This document shows, in pieces, positions 16,333-23,787 of a stretch of 24,880 nucleotides of DNA (positions are counted from its first letter, which is position 1; every line of letters starts with the position of its first letter). Below the pieces are notes generated by a model. That model made no database searches. It was not told the origin of the DNA and saw nothing but the letters and a program-made list of their open reading frames with translations. The stretch is taken from positions 1 through 24,880 of the forward strand of contig CAKRPI010000020.1 in the NCBI GenBank assembly GCA_934376945.1. The letters run 5' to 3'. This DNA comes from an uncultured Lachnospiraceae bacterium (GTDB lineage: Bacteria > Bacillota > Clostridia > Lachnospirales > Lachnospiraceae). A program made the position numbers and the translations under genes.

Positions 16333-17328
16333 TTATTTCACTTCATCAATTGTGACCGGAACTTCGATCTCTCCCGAAACAATTTTCTCTTTTGCAGCCT
16401 CTACTGCCTCCATTGTTCCATCCACAAGAGCTATATTGGAGCCTTCGTTCGTTACATCCACAGCTCCTTCGGCAATACCCGGATGAACAGCACCTGCTTT
16501 CAGTGTTCCTTCCATTGCCTCTTTAATGCTGTCTGTTACCACTACATCATTATTTCTCAGAGAAGACAGGATAATATGATCCGGATCAAGTACACACTGA
16601 TTTACATCCACGCCAATCGCATAAAAATCTTCCTCTTTTGCTGCGTTAAATACTCCAAGTCCTGCTCCGCCAGCCAATGCATAAACAATATCTGCTCCAT
16701 CTTCGTGCTCAGCCAGTGCAAGCTCCTTTGCTGTCGTTGTATCAGAGAAGGAACCTACATATTTTACTGCTACCTCAATATCCGGCTTTACAGACTTCGC
16801 ACCTGCCATAAAGCCTGCTACAAAGGTATTCAGAGAAGGCGTATCCATTGCTACAACACAGCCAAGCTTATCGGTCTTTGTATTCATTCCTGCAACAATT
16901 CCAGCCAGATACGTTTTTTCCTGATCCTTAAAAAGAATGCTGGTAACATTATCATAGCCTTCCAGCTCACCATCAATAAAAAGATATTTCTGCTCCGGGA
17001 ATTCAGCAGCAACGCTTGCGAGCGCCTCTGTCTGGTCAAAGCCTCCGCCGATAATCAGGTCATATTTTCCTGATGCGGAAAGATCCATGTAATCTGCTTC
17101 AAATTCAGATACCTCTGATGGCTCAACAAGCTGATAGGTCACTCCCAGCTCCTCTTCTGCCGCCTGTACTCCTGCCAGGAGACTGTCATTAAATCCACCA
17201 TCACCAAGACCGCCTGTTCCGATGATCAGTGCTACTGAAAAATCAGAGGACTCTGCTGCCAAAGCGTTGCTTCCCATACCAAACATGGTTACTACTGCTG
17301 CTGCCATAACAAGTTTTCTTAATTTCAT
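16333..17328 (-). CDS. BMP/PnrA-family nucleoside-binding protein of the ABC importer
   Basis: This 331-residue extracytoplasmic binding protein captures purine nucleosides in this family (PnrA/TmpC, B. subtilis NupN). The start follows AGGAGAG by 6 bases. The first 25 residues are a signal peptide (MKLRKLVMAAAVVTMFGMGS, then NALA). Mature motifs include GLGDGGFND (ligand-binding Asp/Asn), IGGGFDQTEAL, YLAGIVAGM and IGVDVNQ. Gram-positive members normally carry a lipobox with a Cys for lipid anchoring, but here there is no Cys in the first 45 residues. The protein may be released, or held by another means. It lies 50 bases before the ATPase and 95 bases after the phosphorylase. Confidence 0.92.
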   Translation of the reverse strand: MKLRKLVMAAAVVTMFGMGSNALAAESSDFSVALIIGTGGLGDGGFNDSLLAGVQAAEEELGVTYQLVEPSEVSEFEADYMDLSASGKYDLIIGGGFDQTEALASVAAEFPEQKYLFIDGELEGYDNVTSILFKDQEKTYLAGIVAGMNTKTDKLGCVVAMDTPSLNTFVAGFMAGAKSVKPDIEVAVKYVGSFSDTTTAKELALAEHEDGADIVYALAGGAGLGVFNAAKEEDFYAIGVDVNQCVLDPDHIILSSLRNNDVVVTDSIKEAMEGTLKAGAVHPGIAEGAVDVTNEGSNIALVDGTMEAVEAAKEKIVSGEIEVPVTIDEVK

Positions 17329-17355
17329 TTTCTTCTCTCCTTCGTTTTATCGTCA

Positions 17356-17378
17356 AAGCGGGGACTCGCAATCCACTT
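17356..17378. repeat. 23-bp palindromic repeat, copy 1
   Basis: A hairpin with arms AAGCGG and CCACTT shares 19 of 23 positions with the copy at 23788-23810, including an uninterrupted TCGCAATCC. As minus-strand RNA the arms still pair (AAGUGG with CCGCUU, one wobble). It lies between the phosphorylase and the nucleoside-binding protein. It looks like a small dispersed (REP-like) palindrome rather than a gene-specific operator. Confidence 0.45.
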
Positions 17379-17423
17379 GCTTCGGTTAAAATAACTATTT
17401 TTTCTTCTTTTTCCGGGTATCTC

Positions 17424-18293
17424 TTATGCCTCTATGCGCTTTGCCACATGCTCCGGCATTTTAATGATATTCTCCTCGCTGTTGTTGTGTACCTTCTCCG
17501 GGTCGATTGCTGCCATTGCATTTAACATAACGCGTCCGACAACCGGAGCACAGCTCTCATAAATATCAAAAATAGACTGTTTCCAGTTCGGAAGAATTCC
17601 TTCCGCATGATTACTGATCACATAAAGTCCCGCATAGCTTGCACCGATCGCACGGGCCAGCGCTGCTTCCGGCATCATCGTATGACCGCTGATATCACAA
17701 TGTGCATTGTACATCATCTGAATCTCCGATGCTGTTTCGAATCTTGGCGGCTCTACGACACCATAGATTCCCCTGGAAAATACACGTCTGAAAACATCCG
17801 AAGCTTTTTCCACAAGAATCTGCTGCAGATCCGGATTAATAATCTCACGCATACGAATGCTGTACGGACAAAATCTTCCGATGTTTGAATGACGTTTCGT
17901 ATAATCAATAAAATCCGTCGGACAAATAATATCTCCCGGTTCAAGGAGCGGATTTATTCCGCCGCCACTGCCGTCTGCAAGAATATACTGTACACCTGCC
18001 TGCTGAAGCACCCAGAAAACACGCTCTGCCGGACAGGTATCATACGGTGAAAGACCCTTCCAGCCATGAAACGGTACATAGATAACCTGACGCGTTTTGT
18101 GATCTGCTGTAATCGATCCATCCATCTCAAACAGTTTCAGACCTATTGTCGTTCCAAACGGGGTCTCAAACTCCATATCCTTCTGAAGAAGTCTGACGCC
18201 TTCAAACGGGATATCTTCCGGGAAATTACATCCCCATGTTCCGGAACCGCCAAGATGACAGTATAACGTCTTCGGAATTTCCTTCACTATCAT
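17424..18293 (-). CDS. Purine nucleoside phosphorylase / MTAP-family phosphorylase
   Basis: This 289-residue enzyme belongs to the trimeric PNP/MTA phosphorylase family, which splits purine nucleosides with phosphate to base and ribose-1-phosphate. Family marks are GGSGTWG near the N-terminus, PGDIICPTDFIDYTKR, VVEPPRFETASEI and HTMMPEAALARAIG. The base-contacting position reads ISNHAEG: Asn is typical of 6-oxopurine PNPs and Asp of MTA phosphorylases, so guanosine/inosine is a likelier substrate than MTA (inference). The HG and GSG loops are divergent (FHGWKGLSPYD, ADGSGGGINPL). AAGGAG lies about 8 bases before the ATG. It heads the transporter operon, which fits uptake followed by phosphorolysis. 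Confidence 0.85.
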   Translation of the reverse strand: MIVKEIPKTLYCHLGGSGTWGCNFPEDIPFEGVRLLQKDMEFETPFGTTIGLKLFEMDGSITADHKTRQVIYVPFHGWKGLSPYDTCPAERVFWVLQQAGVQYILADGSGGGINPLLEPGDIICPTDFIDYTKRHSNIGRFCPYSIRMREIINPDLQQILVEKASDVFRRVFSRGIYGVVEPPRFETASEIQMMYNAHCDISGHTMMPEAALARAIGASYAGLYVISNHAEGILPNWKQSIFDIYESCAPVVGRVMLNAMAAIDPEKVHNNSEENIIKMPEHVAKRIEA

Positions 18294-18357
18294 ACATTTT
18301 CTCCTTTATTTACGTTTTGCTCTTTTACTTAAAAAATTACTTACCCAGGCGTCCCCT

Positions 18358-18366
18358 ACTATAACA
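18358..18366 (-). promoter_or_regulatory. Extended -10 promoter of the phosphorylase-nucleoside transporter operon
   Basis: TGTTATAGT on the minus strand (TG at 18366-18365, TATAGT at 18363-18358) is a good extended -10. No strong -35 is seen 17 bases upstream (an A8-containing stretch), as expected for an activator-dependent or extended -10 promoter. The start would be near 18351, with about 58 bases of leader. No purine riboswitch core was found in the leader. Confidence 0.55.
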
Positions 18367-18414
18367 TACCAACTATTTTTTTTAACAAAATACAATATAA
18401 TTTCTTTCCTTCTC

Positions 18415-18443
18415 TTGATTAAATCTCATTTTGAGACTATTAT
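18415..18443 (+). promoter_or_regulatory. Promoter of the divergent regulator gene
   Basis: -35 TTGATT (18415-18420), a 17-base spacer and -10 TATTAT (18438-18443) are of sigma-70/SigA type, not the -24/-12 GG-N10-GC of sigma-54. The first twin palindrome fills the spacer and the second starts at the last -10 base. Confidence 0.7.
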
Positions 18444-18455
18444 CTCATTATGAGA
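18424..18455. promoter_or_regulatory. Twin palindromic operators TCTCA-N3-TGAGA
   Basis: TCTCATTTTGAGA (18424-18436) and TCTCATTATGAGA (18443-18455) are perfect 5-3-5 palindromes with centres 19 bases apart, so nearly two helical turns on the same face. They cover the spacer, -10 and start site of the regulator promoter. The best-placed ligand is the Fis-type helix-turn-helix of the regulator itself, acting as autorepressor and perhaps controlling the divergent operon whose -10 is about 60 bases away. The binding protein is inferred. Confidence 0.7.
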
Positions 18456-18471
18456 CAGAGGAGGAAAACTC

Positions 18472-20115
18472 ATGAAAAAATCTTTTTTTGACAATTGCGC
18501 CAAAGAACTTCAGGGTATGATTGAACAGTATCACCTGATGACCGGACTTGAATTCGACCTGAATGATGAACAGACAATACGTGTTGCCGGTACCGGTATT
18601 TTCCGTTCTATGATCTATTGCAATGAAAACCAGACATACAGTGCACTTGAACAGGCCAAACGGGATGGTGCTCCGGTTATCATCCGCGAAAGAGGCGGAA
18701 AAATCTGTCAGCGATGTGCAAATAATGCAATCTGCACATGCTGTTCGGAAATTGTAATCCCGCTTTATCTGGATCGTATGTTTATTGGTACTTTTTCTGT
18801 TTTTTGTTATGATAAGGATTTTTATCCGGAATATCTGCAGAAATTCGATTACTACCGAAATCTTGCAGCCTTTTTATCTGAGCAGATTCTCGATAAAGTT
18901 CTCTCCTGTTATTACCAGCAGGAACTCCGTATATATAGCGAATTGTTAAAAGATTTGATCAATCATAGCTCTGATGCTTTGATTCTGATTGAAAATAAAA
19001 GAGGTGCCATTGTGAATCACAATGCTGAAATGATTCTTCAAAGAGGCGGCTTCCAGCAAAAGCTCTGTAAAAAAACAATCTCCATCCTGTCAGATTCCGA
19101 AGGCAACAATATTCGCCTAAGCAGCGGCGGACACGCTGTACACCTGCTCGGAAAGCATTTGATGCAGAATTCTTCCTACAGCAAAGGGAAACGCATAGAA
19201 CTTCTGATTATGGAACCCGATATTATTACAGAAAATGAATATTTCCGTCAAACGAGTCCAAACCTGTCCTTAGATGCCTTCGGCGGCTTCAGCCAGAATC
19301 TGATTGAAACCAAAAGACGTGCCGTTCATCTTGCAAATAATACTGACTTTTTTGCTGTCCTTGGCGAACGGGGAATCGGAAAAGAAAAATGGGTTAAAGC
19401 CATCCACAATGTCAGCAATTACCATGAACAGAATTTAATTGTCTATGACTGTGGTGCCTTTACTGATCTGGCTTTTGCCAGTCAGGTTTTTTCTGAAGAC
19501 ACCGGTCTTTTTCATAATCACAACATTACCGTATGTTTAAAAGAAATATCCCGACTTCCTCAGTGGATACAGAAAAAACTGGCTGATAATGCAACCTTAC
19601 TGAAACAGCATGGGATTCGGATTATTGCAACTTCAACGGAGGATTTATATGAAATGGTTCTGGCACATGCTTTTACGAAAGAGCTTTACAATCTTTTTTA
19701 TCCTTCCATTATAAGAATTCCTCCGATCCGTGAACGAGGTCAGGACGTTTCTTACTGCATTCAGCTGCTCCTGAATTATTATCAAAATCATGAACAAAAG
19801 CGGGTATCCTGTGAAGAAAAGGCCATGGCTTTGCTTCAGTCCTATTCCTGGCCAGGCAATTTCAAGCAGATGGAGCTTGTCATCAATCATCTCGTATCGG
19901 TCTGTCAGAATGGAGTTATTACTCAAAAAGATGTGCAGTCCCTTCCGAACTTTCAGGTCAAAAATGAGGAATATAATCTGAAAATTCTGGAAAAAAATAC
20001 AATCAGACAGGCCCTGTCCCTGTTTACAGGGCCTCATGGAAAAGAAAACGCTGCCAGCGCTCTTGGAATCAGCCGCGCCAGCCTTTACCGTAAAATACAG
20101 GAGTACGGTCTATAG
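18472..20115 (+). CDS. Degenerate sigma-54-type regulator: sensory domain, PAS, AAA+, Fis HTH
   Basis: This is a 547-residue protein and the only clear plus-strand gene; GAGGAGG lies 7 bases before the ATG. Residues 10-150 form a PocR/GAF-like sensory domain with a Cys cluster (C79, C82, C88, C90, C91) that could bind metal. Residues 155-250 resemble a PAS domain. Residues 265-475 are an AAA+ module with Walker A-like GERGIGKE (298-305), but the GAFTGA loop is absent, Walker B reads VCLKE instead of LFLDE, the arginine-finger segment FRxDLYYRL reads FTKELYNLF, and sensor-2 WPGNVREL reads WPGNFKQM. Residues 505-547 are a Fis-type helix-turn-helix (ENAASALGISRASLYRKIQEYGL). It cannot act on sigma-54 in the usual way, and is more likely a SigA-promoter regulator like TyrR. 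It probably controls the divergent nucleoside operon. Confidence 0.88.
   Translation: MKKSFFDNCAKELQGMIEQYHLMTGLEFDLNDEQTIRVAGTGIFRSMIYCNENQTYSALEQAKRDGAPVIIRERGGKICQRCANNAICTCCSEIVIPLYLDRMFIGTFSVFCYDKDFYPEYLQKFDYYRNLAAFLSEQILDKVLSCYYQQELRIYSELLKDLINHSSDALILIENKRGAIVNHNAEMILQRGGFQQKLCKKTISILSDSEGNNIRLSSGGHAVHLLGKHLMQNSSYSKGKRIELLIMEPDIITENEYFRQTSPNLSLDAFGGFSQNLIETKRRAVHLANNTDFFAVLGERGIGKEKWVKAIHNVSNYHEQNLIVYDCGAFTDLAFASQVFSEDTGLFHNHNITVCLKEISRLPQWIQKKLADNATLLKQHGIRIIATSTEDLYEMVLAHAFTKELYNLFYPSIIRIPPIRERGQDVSYCIQLLLNYYQNHEQKRVSCEEKAMALLQSYSWPGNFKQMELVINHLVSVCQNGVITQKDVQSLPNFQVKNEEYNLKILEKNTIRQALSLFTGPHGKENAASALGISRASLYRKIQEYGL
20009..20034. other. Perfect 9-bp hairpin inside the 3' end of the regulator gene
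   Basis: AGGCCCTGT and ACAGGGCCT flank an 8-base loop. On the minus strand it lies about 90 bases beyond the tcdA stop and a T7 run follows about 10 bases later, so it may act as a weak terminator for tcdA inside the convergent gene. The 8-base gap between the two stop codons leaves no room for a terminator elsewhere. Confidence 0.35.
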
Positions 20116-20123
20116 TAAAACAT

Positions 20124-20906
20124 TTAGCATTCTCTGTTTTTGGCACTTTCCGTATCCGCAGTAAGGTCTTTTACGACCTCTCCTGCGATAATCAGACCGG
20201 CTACAGCCGGTACAAATGCATTGCTTCCCGGAATCTGGCGGCGCGCAGTACATGTGCGCTGTGTACCTGGCGGACAGATACAGTTGGAACGGCAGCTCAT
20301 ATCTTCCACTTCCAGCGGTTTCATTGCCTGTTCTTCTGAATAAACCACCTTCAGCTTCTTAATCCCCCGTTTTTTCAGTTCGCGGCGCATGACCTTTGCC
20401 AGCGGACACACTGCTGTTTTATAAATATCTGCCACTCGAAATGCACTGGCATCCATCTTGTTTCCAGCCCCCATTGAACTGATGATCGGTGTGCCGGCCC
20501 GGTTTGCCTCACAGACAAGCTGAAGCTTTCCACTCACCGTATCGATTGCATCCACAATATAGTCATACTGTGTAAAATCAAACTGATCTGCATTTTCTGG
20601 AAGATAAAAGGTCCGATACGTATTGACAACAGCCTTCGGATTAATTTCCAAAATCCGTTCCTTTGCTACCTCAACCTTATACTTTCCTATCGTTTTTCTT
20701 GTCGCAAAAATCTGACGATTTAAATTTGTCAGACATATCTTATCATCATCAATCAGATCAAAGGTACCGACTCCGCTCCTTGCAAGAGCCTCGACCGTAT
20801 ATCCGCCTACTCCGCCGATTCCAAATACCGCAACACGGCTTTTTGCAAGGCGTTCAATCCCATCCTCTCCAATCAGCAGTGCCGTTCTTGAAAACTGATT
20901 CAGCAT
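20124..20906 (-). CDS. tcdA: tRNA threonylcarbamoyladenosine dehydratase (ThiF/E1-like)
   Basis: TcdA uses ATP to cyclise t6A at position 37 of ANN-decoding tRNAs to ct6A. The 260-residue protein starts MLNQFSRTALLIGEDGIERL; GGAGG lies 7 bases upstream of the ATG at 20906. The E1-like nucleotide site is GIGGVGG (29-35) with the Asp after LID and NLNRQ (61-65). VDAIDTVSGK follows, as in TcdA/CsdL. A late Cys group (C205, C209, C211, C219 in an SCRSNCICPPG segment) resembles the loop of clostridial relatives. It is distinguished from ThiF, MoeB and HesA by the N-terminal FSRT...GEDGIERL and lack of a partner sulfur carrier nearby. It probably shares a transcript with the EamA gene 77 bases upstream. 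Confidence 0.9.
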   Translation of the reverse strand: MLNQFSRTALLIGEDGIERLAKSRVAVFGIGGVGGYTVEALARSGVGTFDLIDDDKICLTNLNRQIFATRKTIGKYKVEVAKERILEINPKAVVNTYRTFYLPENADQFDFTQYDYIVDAIDTVSGKLQLVCEANRAGTPIISSMGAGNKMDASAFRVADIYKTAVCPLAKVMRRELKKRGIKKLKVVYSEEQAMKPLEVEDMSCRSNCICPPGTQRTCTARRQIPGSNAFVPAVAGLIIAGEVVKDLTADTESAKNREC

Positions 20907-20983
20907 ATGTTTTCCTCCTTTTTCCGGCACGCAGATCCGATCCTCTATTCAACCGTCTCCCATCGTGCCTCTGTTCTGATATA

Positions 20984-21886
20984 CTACGCGGTCTGTACCT
21001 TCTCTTTTTTCTCTGCAAGCAAAAAGATTGTCACCGTGATACAGAGAAAACCGACAAAATCCAGCCACTGAAAACTGGTGTGCAGCCAAAATACGGAACA
21101 CAGCGTAGCCGATACCGGTTCAATACTCGAAAGCATGCTCGCATGTACCGGTCCGACATCTGCCACTCCCTGCAGATACATCGTATAAGCCACCAGTGTG
21201 CCAAGCACCGCAACACCGCCTACTGCCAGCCACCCTCTGAAATCCAGCGATACCGGGATTTTCCATACCTGTACAAGAAACGCAAGTACAATGCCTCCGA
21301 TCAGCATTCCGTACCCGGTTACAACGATGCTTCCCCACTTCGGAATGATGCCATCCGGCAAAAGTGTGTAACACATTAAACTCACCGCAGCCAGCATTCC
21401 CCAGGTAAACCCCTCTTTTGAAAGAACCATAGTCGCAATATTTCCATGCGTGGCAAGAAGGAAGGTACCGACTAATGCCAGTATAATTGCCGCCGTCTCA
21501 CGCTGATTCGGAAAACGCCGATGAACTATGCAGACCAGAAGCATAATCAGCACCGGACCCAGATACTGCAGCACGGTTGCAGTCGCCGCATTGGAATAAG
21601 AAATCGCAGTCAGATAAGCATACTGGCAGAACATCAGACCGCCAAGTGCAAACACCACCTGCTGCAGAGCATCTCCCGGCTTCTTCCAGATACCGATTGC
21701 CTTATCCCGCTGACGCAGCAATGCAAACAACACAAGCGTCACACCTGCCACCAGCATCCGCACTACCGTCAGCCAGCTCGAATTCACATGATAATTTGTG
21801 AACAGATACTGTCCGCAGGACCCGGACAGTCCCCATAAACAGCCTCCCGCAAGCGTAAAAACCACTCCACGTACTTCTTTTTTCAT
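20984..21886 (-). CDS. EamA/DMT family membrane transporter
   Basis: This is a 300-residue protein. Start MKKEVRGVVFTLAGGCLWGL at 21886 follows GAGGAG by 7 bases; the ATG at 21940 lies in the hairpin region and is rejected. Ten hydrophobic helices form two EamA repeats (about 8-138 and 150-290). GCLWGLSGSCGQYLF is typical of the first helix, and VADVGPVHASMLSSIEPVSATL is the conserved PxxAS..E block near helix 9. The family mostly exports metabolites or amino acids; the substrate cannot be told from sequence. It follows the pyr genes after a strong hairpin and precedes tcdA. Confidence 0.9.
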   Translation of the reverse strand: MKKEVRGVVFTLAGGCLWGLSGSCGQYLFTNYHVNSSWLTVVRMLVAGVTLVLFALLRQRDKAIGIWKKPGDALQQVVFALGGLMFCQYAYLTAISYSNAATATVLQYLGPVLIMLLVCIVHRRFPNQRETAAIILALVGTFLLATHGNIATMVLSKEGFTWGMLAAVSLMCYTLLPDGIIPKWGSIVVTGYGMLIGGIVLAFLVQVWKIPVSLDFRGWLAVGGVAVLGTLVAYTMYLQGVADVGPVHASMLSSIEPVSATLCSVFWLHTSFQWLDFVGFLCITVTIFLLAEKKEKVQTA

Positions 21887-21925
21887 TACTTTCTCCTCTT
21901 TATAAAGCGAACAGCCACAATTGAG

Positions 21926-21958
21926 AAGGAGGCTAATCACCCAATGGTTAGCCCCCCT
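21926..21958 (-). terminator. Hairpin after pyrD, probable terminator or attenuator
   Basis: Positions 21926-21936 pair with 21948-21958 to give 11 pairs on the minus-strand RNA (two G-U), with a GGCTAA/TTAGCC core and an 11-base loop, right after the pyrD stop. The bases after it (TCTCAATTGTGG) are not a real T-tract, so termination may be partial and let the EamA and tcdA genes be co-transcribed. Confidence 0.45.
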
Positions 21959-21964
21959 GCTCGT

Positions 21965-22870
21965 TCAATGTACTGCGCCTATCAGCTCCTGCAGTGTCTC
22001 CACATGAAATTTTTCCATATATTCTCTGATCCCGTCAATCACCTTCAGGGTAGTCATCGGATCACGGAAATTTGCTGTTCCAACTGCCACAGCAGAGGCT
22101 CCTGCCAGAATCAATTCCAGTGCATCCTCCGCAGATGCCACGCCTCCCATTCCAATGATCGGAATCTTCACGGTCTGTGCCGTCTGATAAACCATCCGTA
22201 CGGCAATCGGGTGAACTGCCGGTCCTGATACTCCTCCGGTCTTATTTGCAATCGCAAAGGTTCTGCGGTTGATATCAATCTTCATTCCGGTCAGCGTATT
22301 GATCATGGAAAGTGCATCTGCGCCACCGGCCTCTGCCGCACGTGCAATCTCTGTAATGTCTGTTACATTCGGGCTGAGCTTCATGATCACCGGCTGCTTT
22401 GCATGTCTTTTGATTTCTGCTGTAATCTGCTCAACTGCTTTCGGATCCTGGCCAAAAGAAATACCGCCGCATTTTACATTCGGACAGGAAATGTTAATCT
22501 CCAGCATGTCAACCGGCTCATCAGACAGACGCTCTGCCACTTCACAGTAATCTTCGGTTGTTCTTCCGCACACATTTACAATTATTTTCGTATCATACTT
22601 CTGAAGAAACGGAATATCTCGTTTACAAAAAACATCGATACCCGGATTCTGCAGTCCGATCGCATTCATCATACCGCTTTTAATCTCAGCTACCCGCGGT
22701 GTCGGATTGCCCGGCCAGGGCACATTCGCCACTCCCTTTGTCACCACCGCGCCGAGACGCGACAGATCCACAAAATCACTATATTCCATTCCGGAGCCAA
22801 ATGTTCCTGACGCTGTCATTATCGGATTTTTCAGCTCCACACCAGCTATTTTCACACTCAAATCTGCCAT
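21965..22870 (-). CDS. pyrD: Dihydroorotate dehydrogenase, class 1B catalytic subunit
   Basis: PyrDB oxidises dihydroorotate to orotate and passes electrons through FMN to PyrK. The 301-residue protein carries SGTFGSG, the FMN-contact Lys in VVTKGV (K45), and the catalytic Cys129 in NISCPNVKCGG, which marks class 1 (class 2 uses Ser). GMGGVASAEDALELILAGA forms the C-terminal FMN phosphate site. AGGAGC lies about 12 bases before the ATG (AGGT is nearer). The partner PyrK is directly upstream, 69 bases away, confirming class 1B, NAD-linked rather than fumarate- or quinone-linked. Confidence 0.95.
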   Translation of the reverse strand: MADLSVKIAGVELKNPIMTASGTFGSGMEYSDFVDLSRLGAVVTKGVANVPWPGNPTPRVAEIKSGMMNAIGLQNPGIDVFCKRDIPFLQKYDTKIIVNVCGRTTEDYCEVAERLSDEPVDMLEINISCPNVKCGGISFGQDPKAVEQITAEIKRHAKQPVIMKLSPNVTDITEIARAAEAGGADALSMINTLTGMKIDINRRTFAIANKTGGVSGPAVHPIAVRMVYQTAQTVKIPIIGMGGVASAEDALELILAGASAVAVGTANFRDPMTTLKVIDGIREYMEKFHVETLQELIGAVH

Positions 22871-22921
22871 TTTACCTGTGCTCCTGTCTCTGCTTTTGTA
22901 CTATTTCAATCATTTATATCT

Positions 22922-22939
22922 GATCTGAATTTTCAGATC
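22922..22939 (-). other. Palindromic hairpin between pyrK and pyrD
   Basis: GATCTGAA and TTCAGATC enclose a 2-base centre (18 bases in all) and abut the pyrK stop codon. It has low GC content and no T-run, so it is not a good terminator. It may be an mRNA-processing or stability feature. Confidence 0.35.
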
Positions 22940-23725
22940 CTACAGCTCTACCTCAGAAGCCAGAAATACCGGTCCTTCCTTGCAGACCCGCTTGTTATGC
23001 ACCTGCGAATGTTCATCTACTTCCGTTGACTTGCAGACACAGGCAAGGCAGGCCCCGATTCCACATGCCATCCGTTCCTCCATAGAGATCCAGCACTCAA
23101 TCCCCTGCTCCTGCGCATACGACTTAATCGCGCGGAGCATCGGTGTCGGACCACATGCAAAGATCACGTCTGCTTTCAGCTGATTCTCCTTGATACAATC
23201 CAGTACATTTCCTTTTGTTCCTCTGCTTCCATCCTCTGTTGCCACATAAAACGAAGCATGCTCAGACAGCTCGTCTCCAAGAAAAATCTGCTCATTCCGA
23301 TACCCTGCTACAACCTGCTTCTCGCCTTCCATTTCCTTTGCAAGCTGTACCATAGGCGGAACACCGATCCCGCCGCCGATCAGAAAAGAACTCTTACCGT
23401 TTCCACGCTCCAATGGAAAACCGTTTCCAAGAGGACCGAGAATTTCCACCTGCGTTCCGGCCTGGTATGTACTGAATTCTTCTGTACCAGTATTTTTTCC
23501 TGTTACACGATATACAATCCGTACTCTTCTTTGTTCCCGATCGATCTCACACAGACTGATCGGACGCGGAAGCAGTTTTTCTGCGCTGTGGCAATAGACC
23601 GAAATAAACTGTCCCGGCTTTGCCGCATTTGCAATTTGTTCCGTCTGAAGCCACATGCTGTAGATGCCGTCCGCAATCTGTTCCTGTGAGACAACTACCG
23701 CTGTCTCTTTATATTTTTCTGCCAT
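22940..23725 (-). CDS. pyrK: Dihydroorotate dehydrogenase electron transfer subunit
   Basis: PyrK carries FAD and a 2Fe-2S cluster and moves electrons from PyrD to NAD. The 261-residue protein has the FAD-binding RPISLCE (54-60), the FAD/NAD fold with GGGIGVPPM (117-125) and CGPTPML (191-197), and cluster ligands in CGIGACLAC with a later Cys (C221, C226, C229, C248). AAGGAAG lies about 6 bases upstream of the ATG. It sits between pyrF (96 bases upstream) and pyrD, the common Firmicute order. Confidence 0.95.
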   Translation of the reverse strand: MAEKYKETAVVVSQEQIADGIYSMWLQTEQIANAAKPGQFISVYCHSAEKLLPRPISLCEIDREQRRVRIVYRVTGKNTGTEEFSTYQAGTQVEILGPLGNGFPLERGNGKSSFLIGGGIGVPPMVQLAKEMEGEKQVVAGYRNEQIFLGDELSEHASFYVATEDGSRGTKGNVLDCIKENQLKADVIFACGPTPMLRAIKSYAQEQGIECWISMEERMACGIGACLACVCKSTEVDEHSQVHNKRVCKEGPVFLASEVEL

Positions 23726-23787
23726 ATTTTTCTTCCTTTTCCATTCTGCCTTCTGCCGGTATTTTCAATCATTCTGCAGATGCGATC

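Noticed and set aside
16483..17073. 196-codon plus-strand reading frame opposite the nucleoside-binding protein
   Set aside because: It is antisense to a conserved gene with a Cys/Ile-rich translation and no domain; shadow frame.
18294..18357. Purine riboswitch upstream of the phosphorylase operon
   Set aside because: The leader lacks the conserved three-way-junction core with its two kissing loops and is probably only about 58 bases long.
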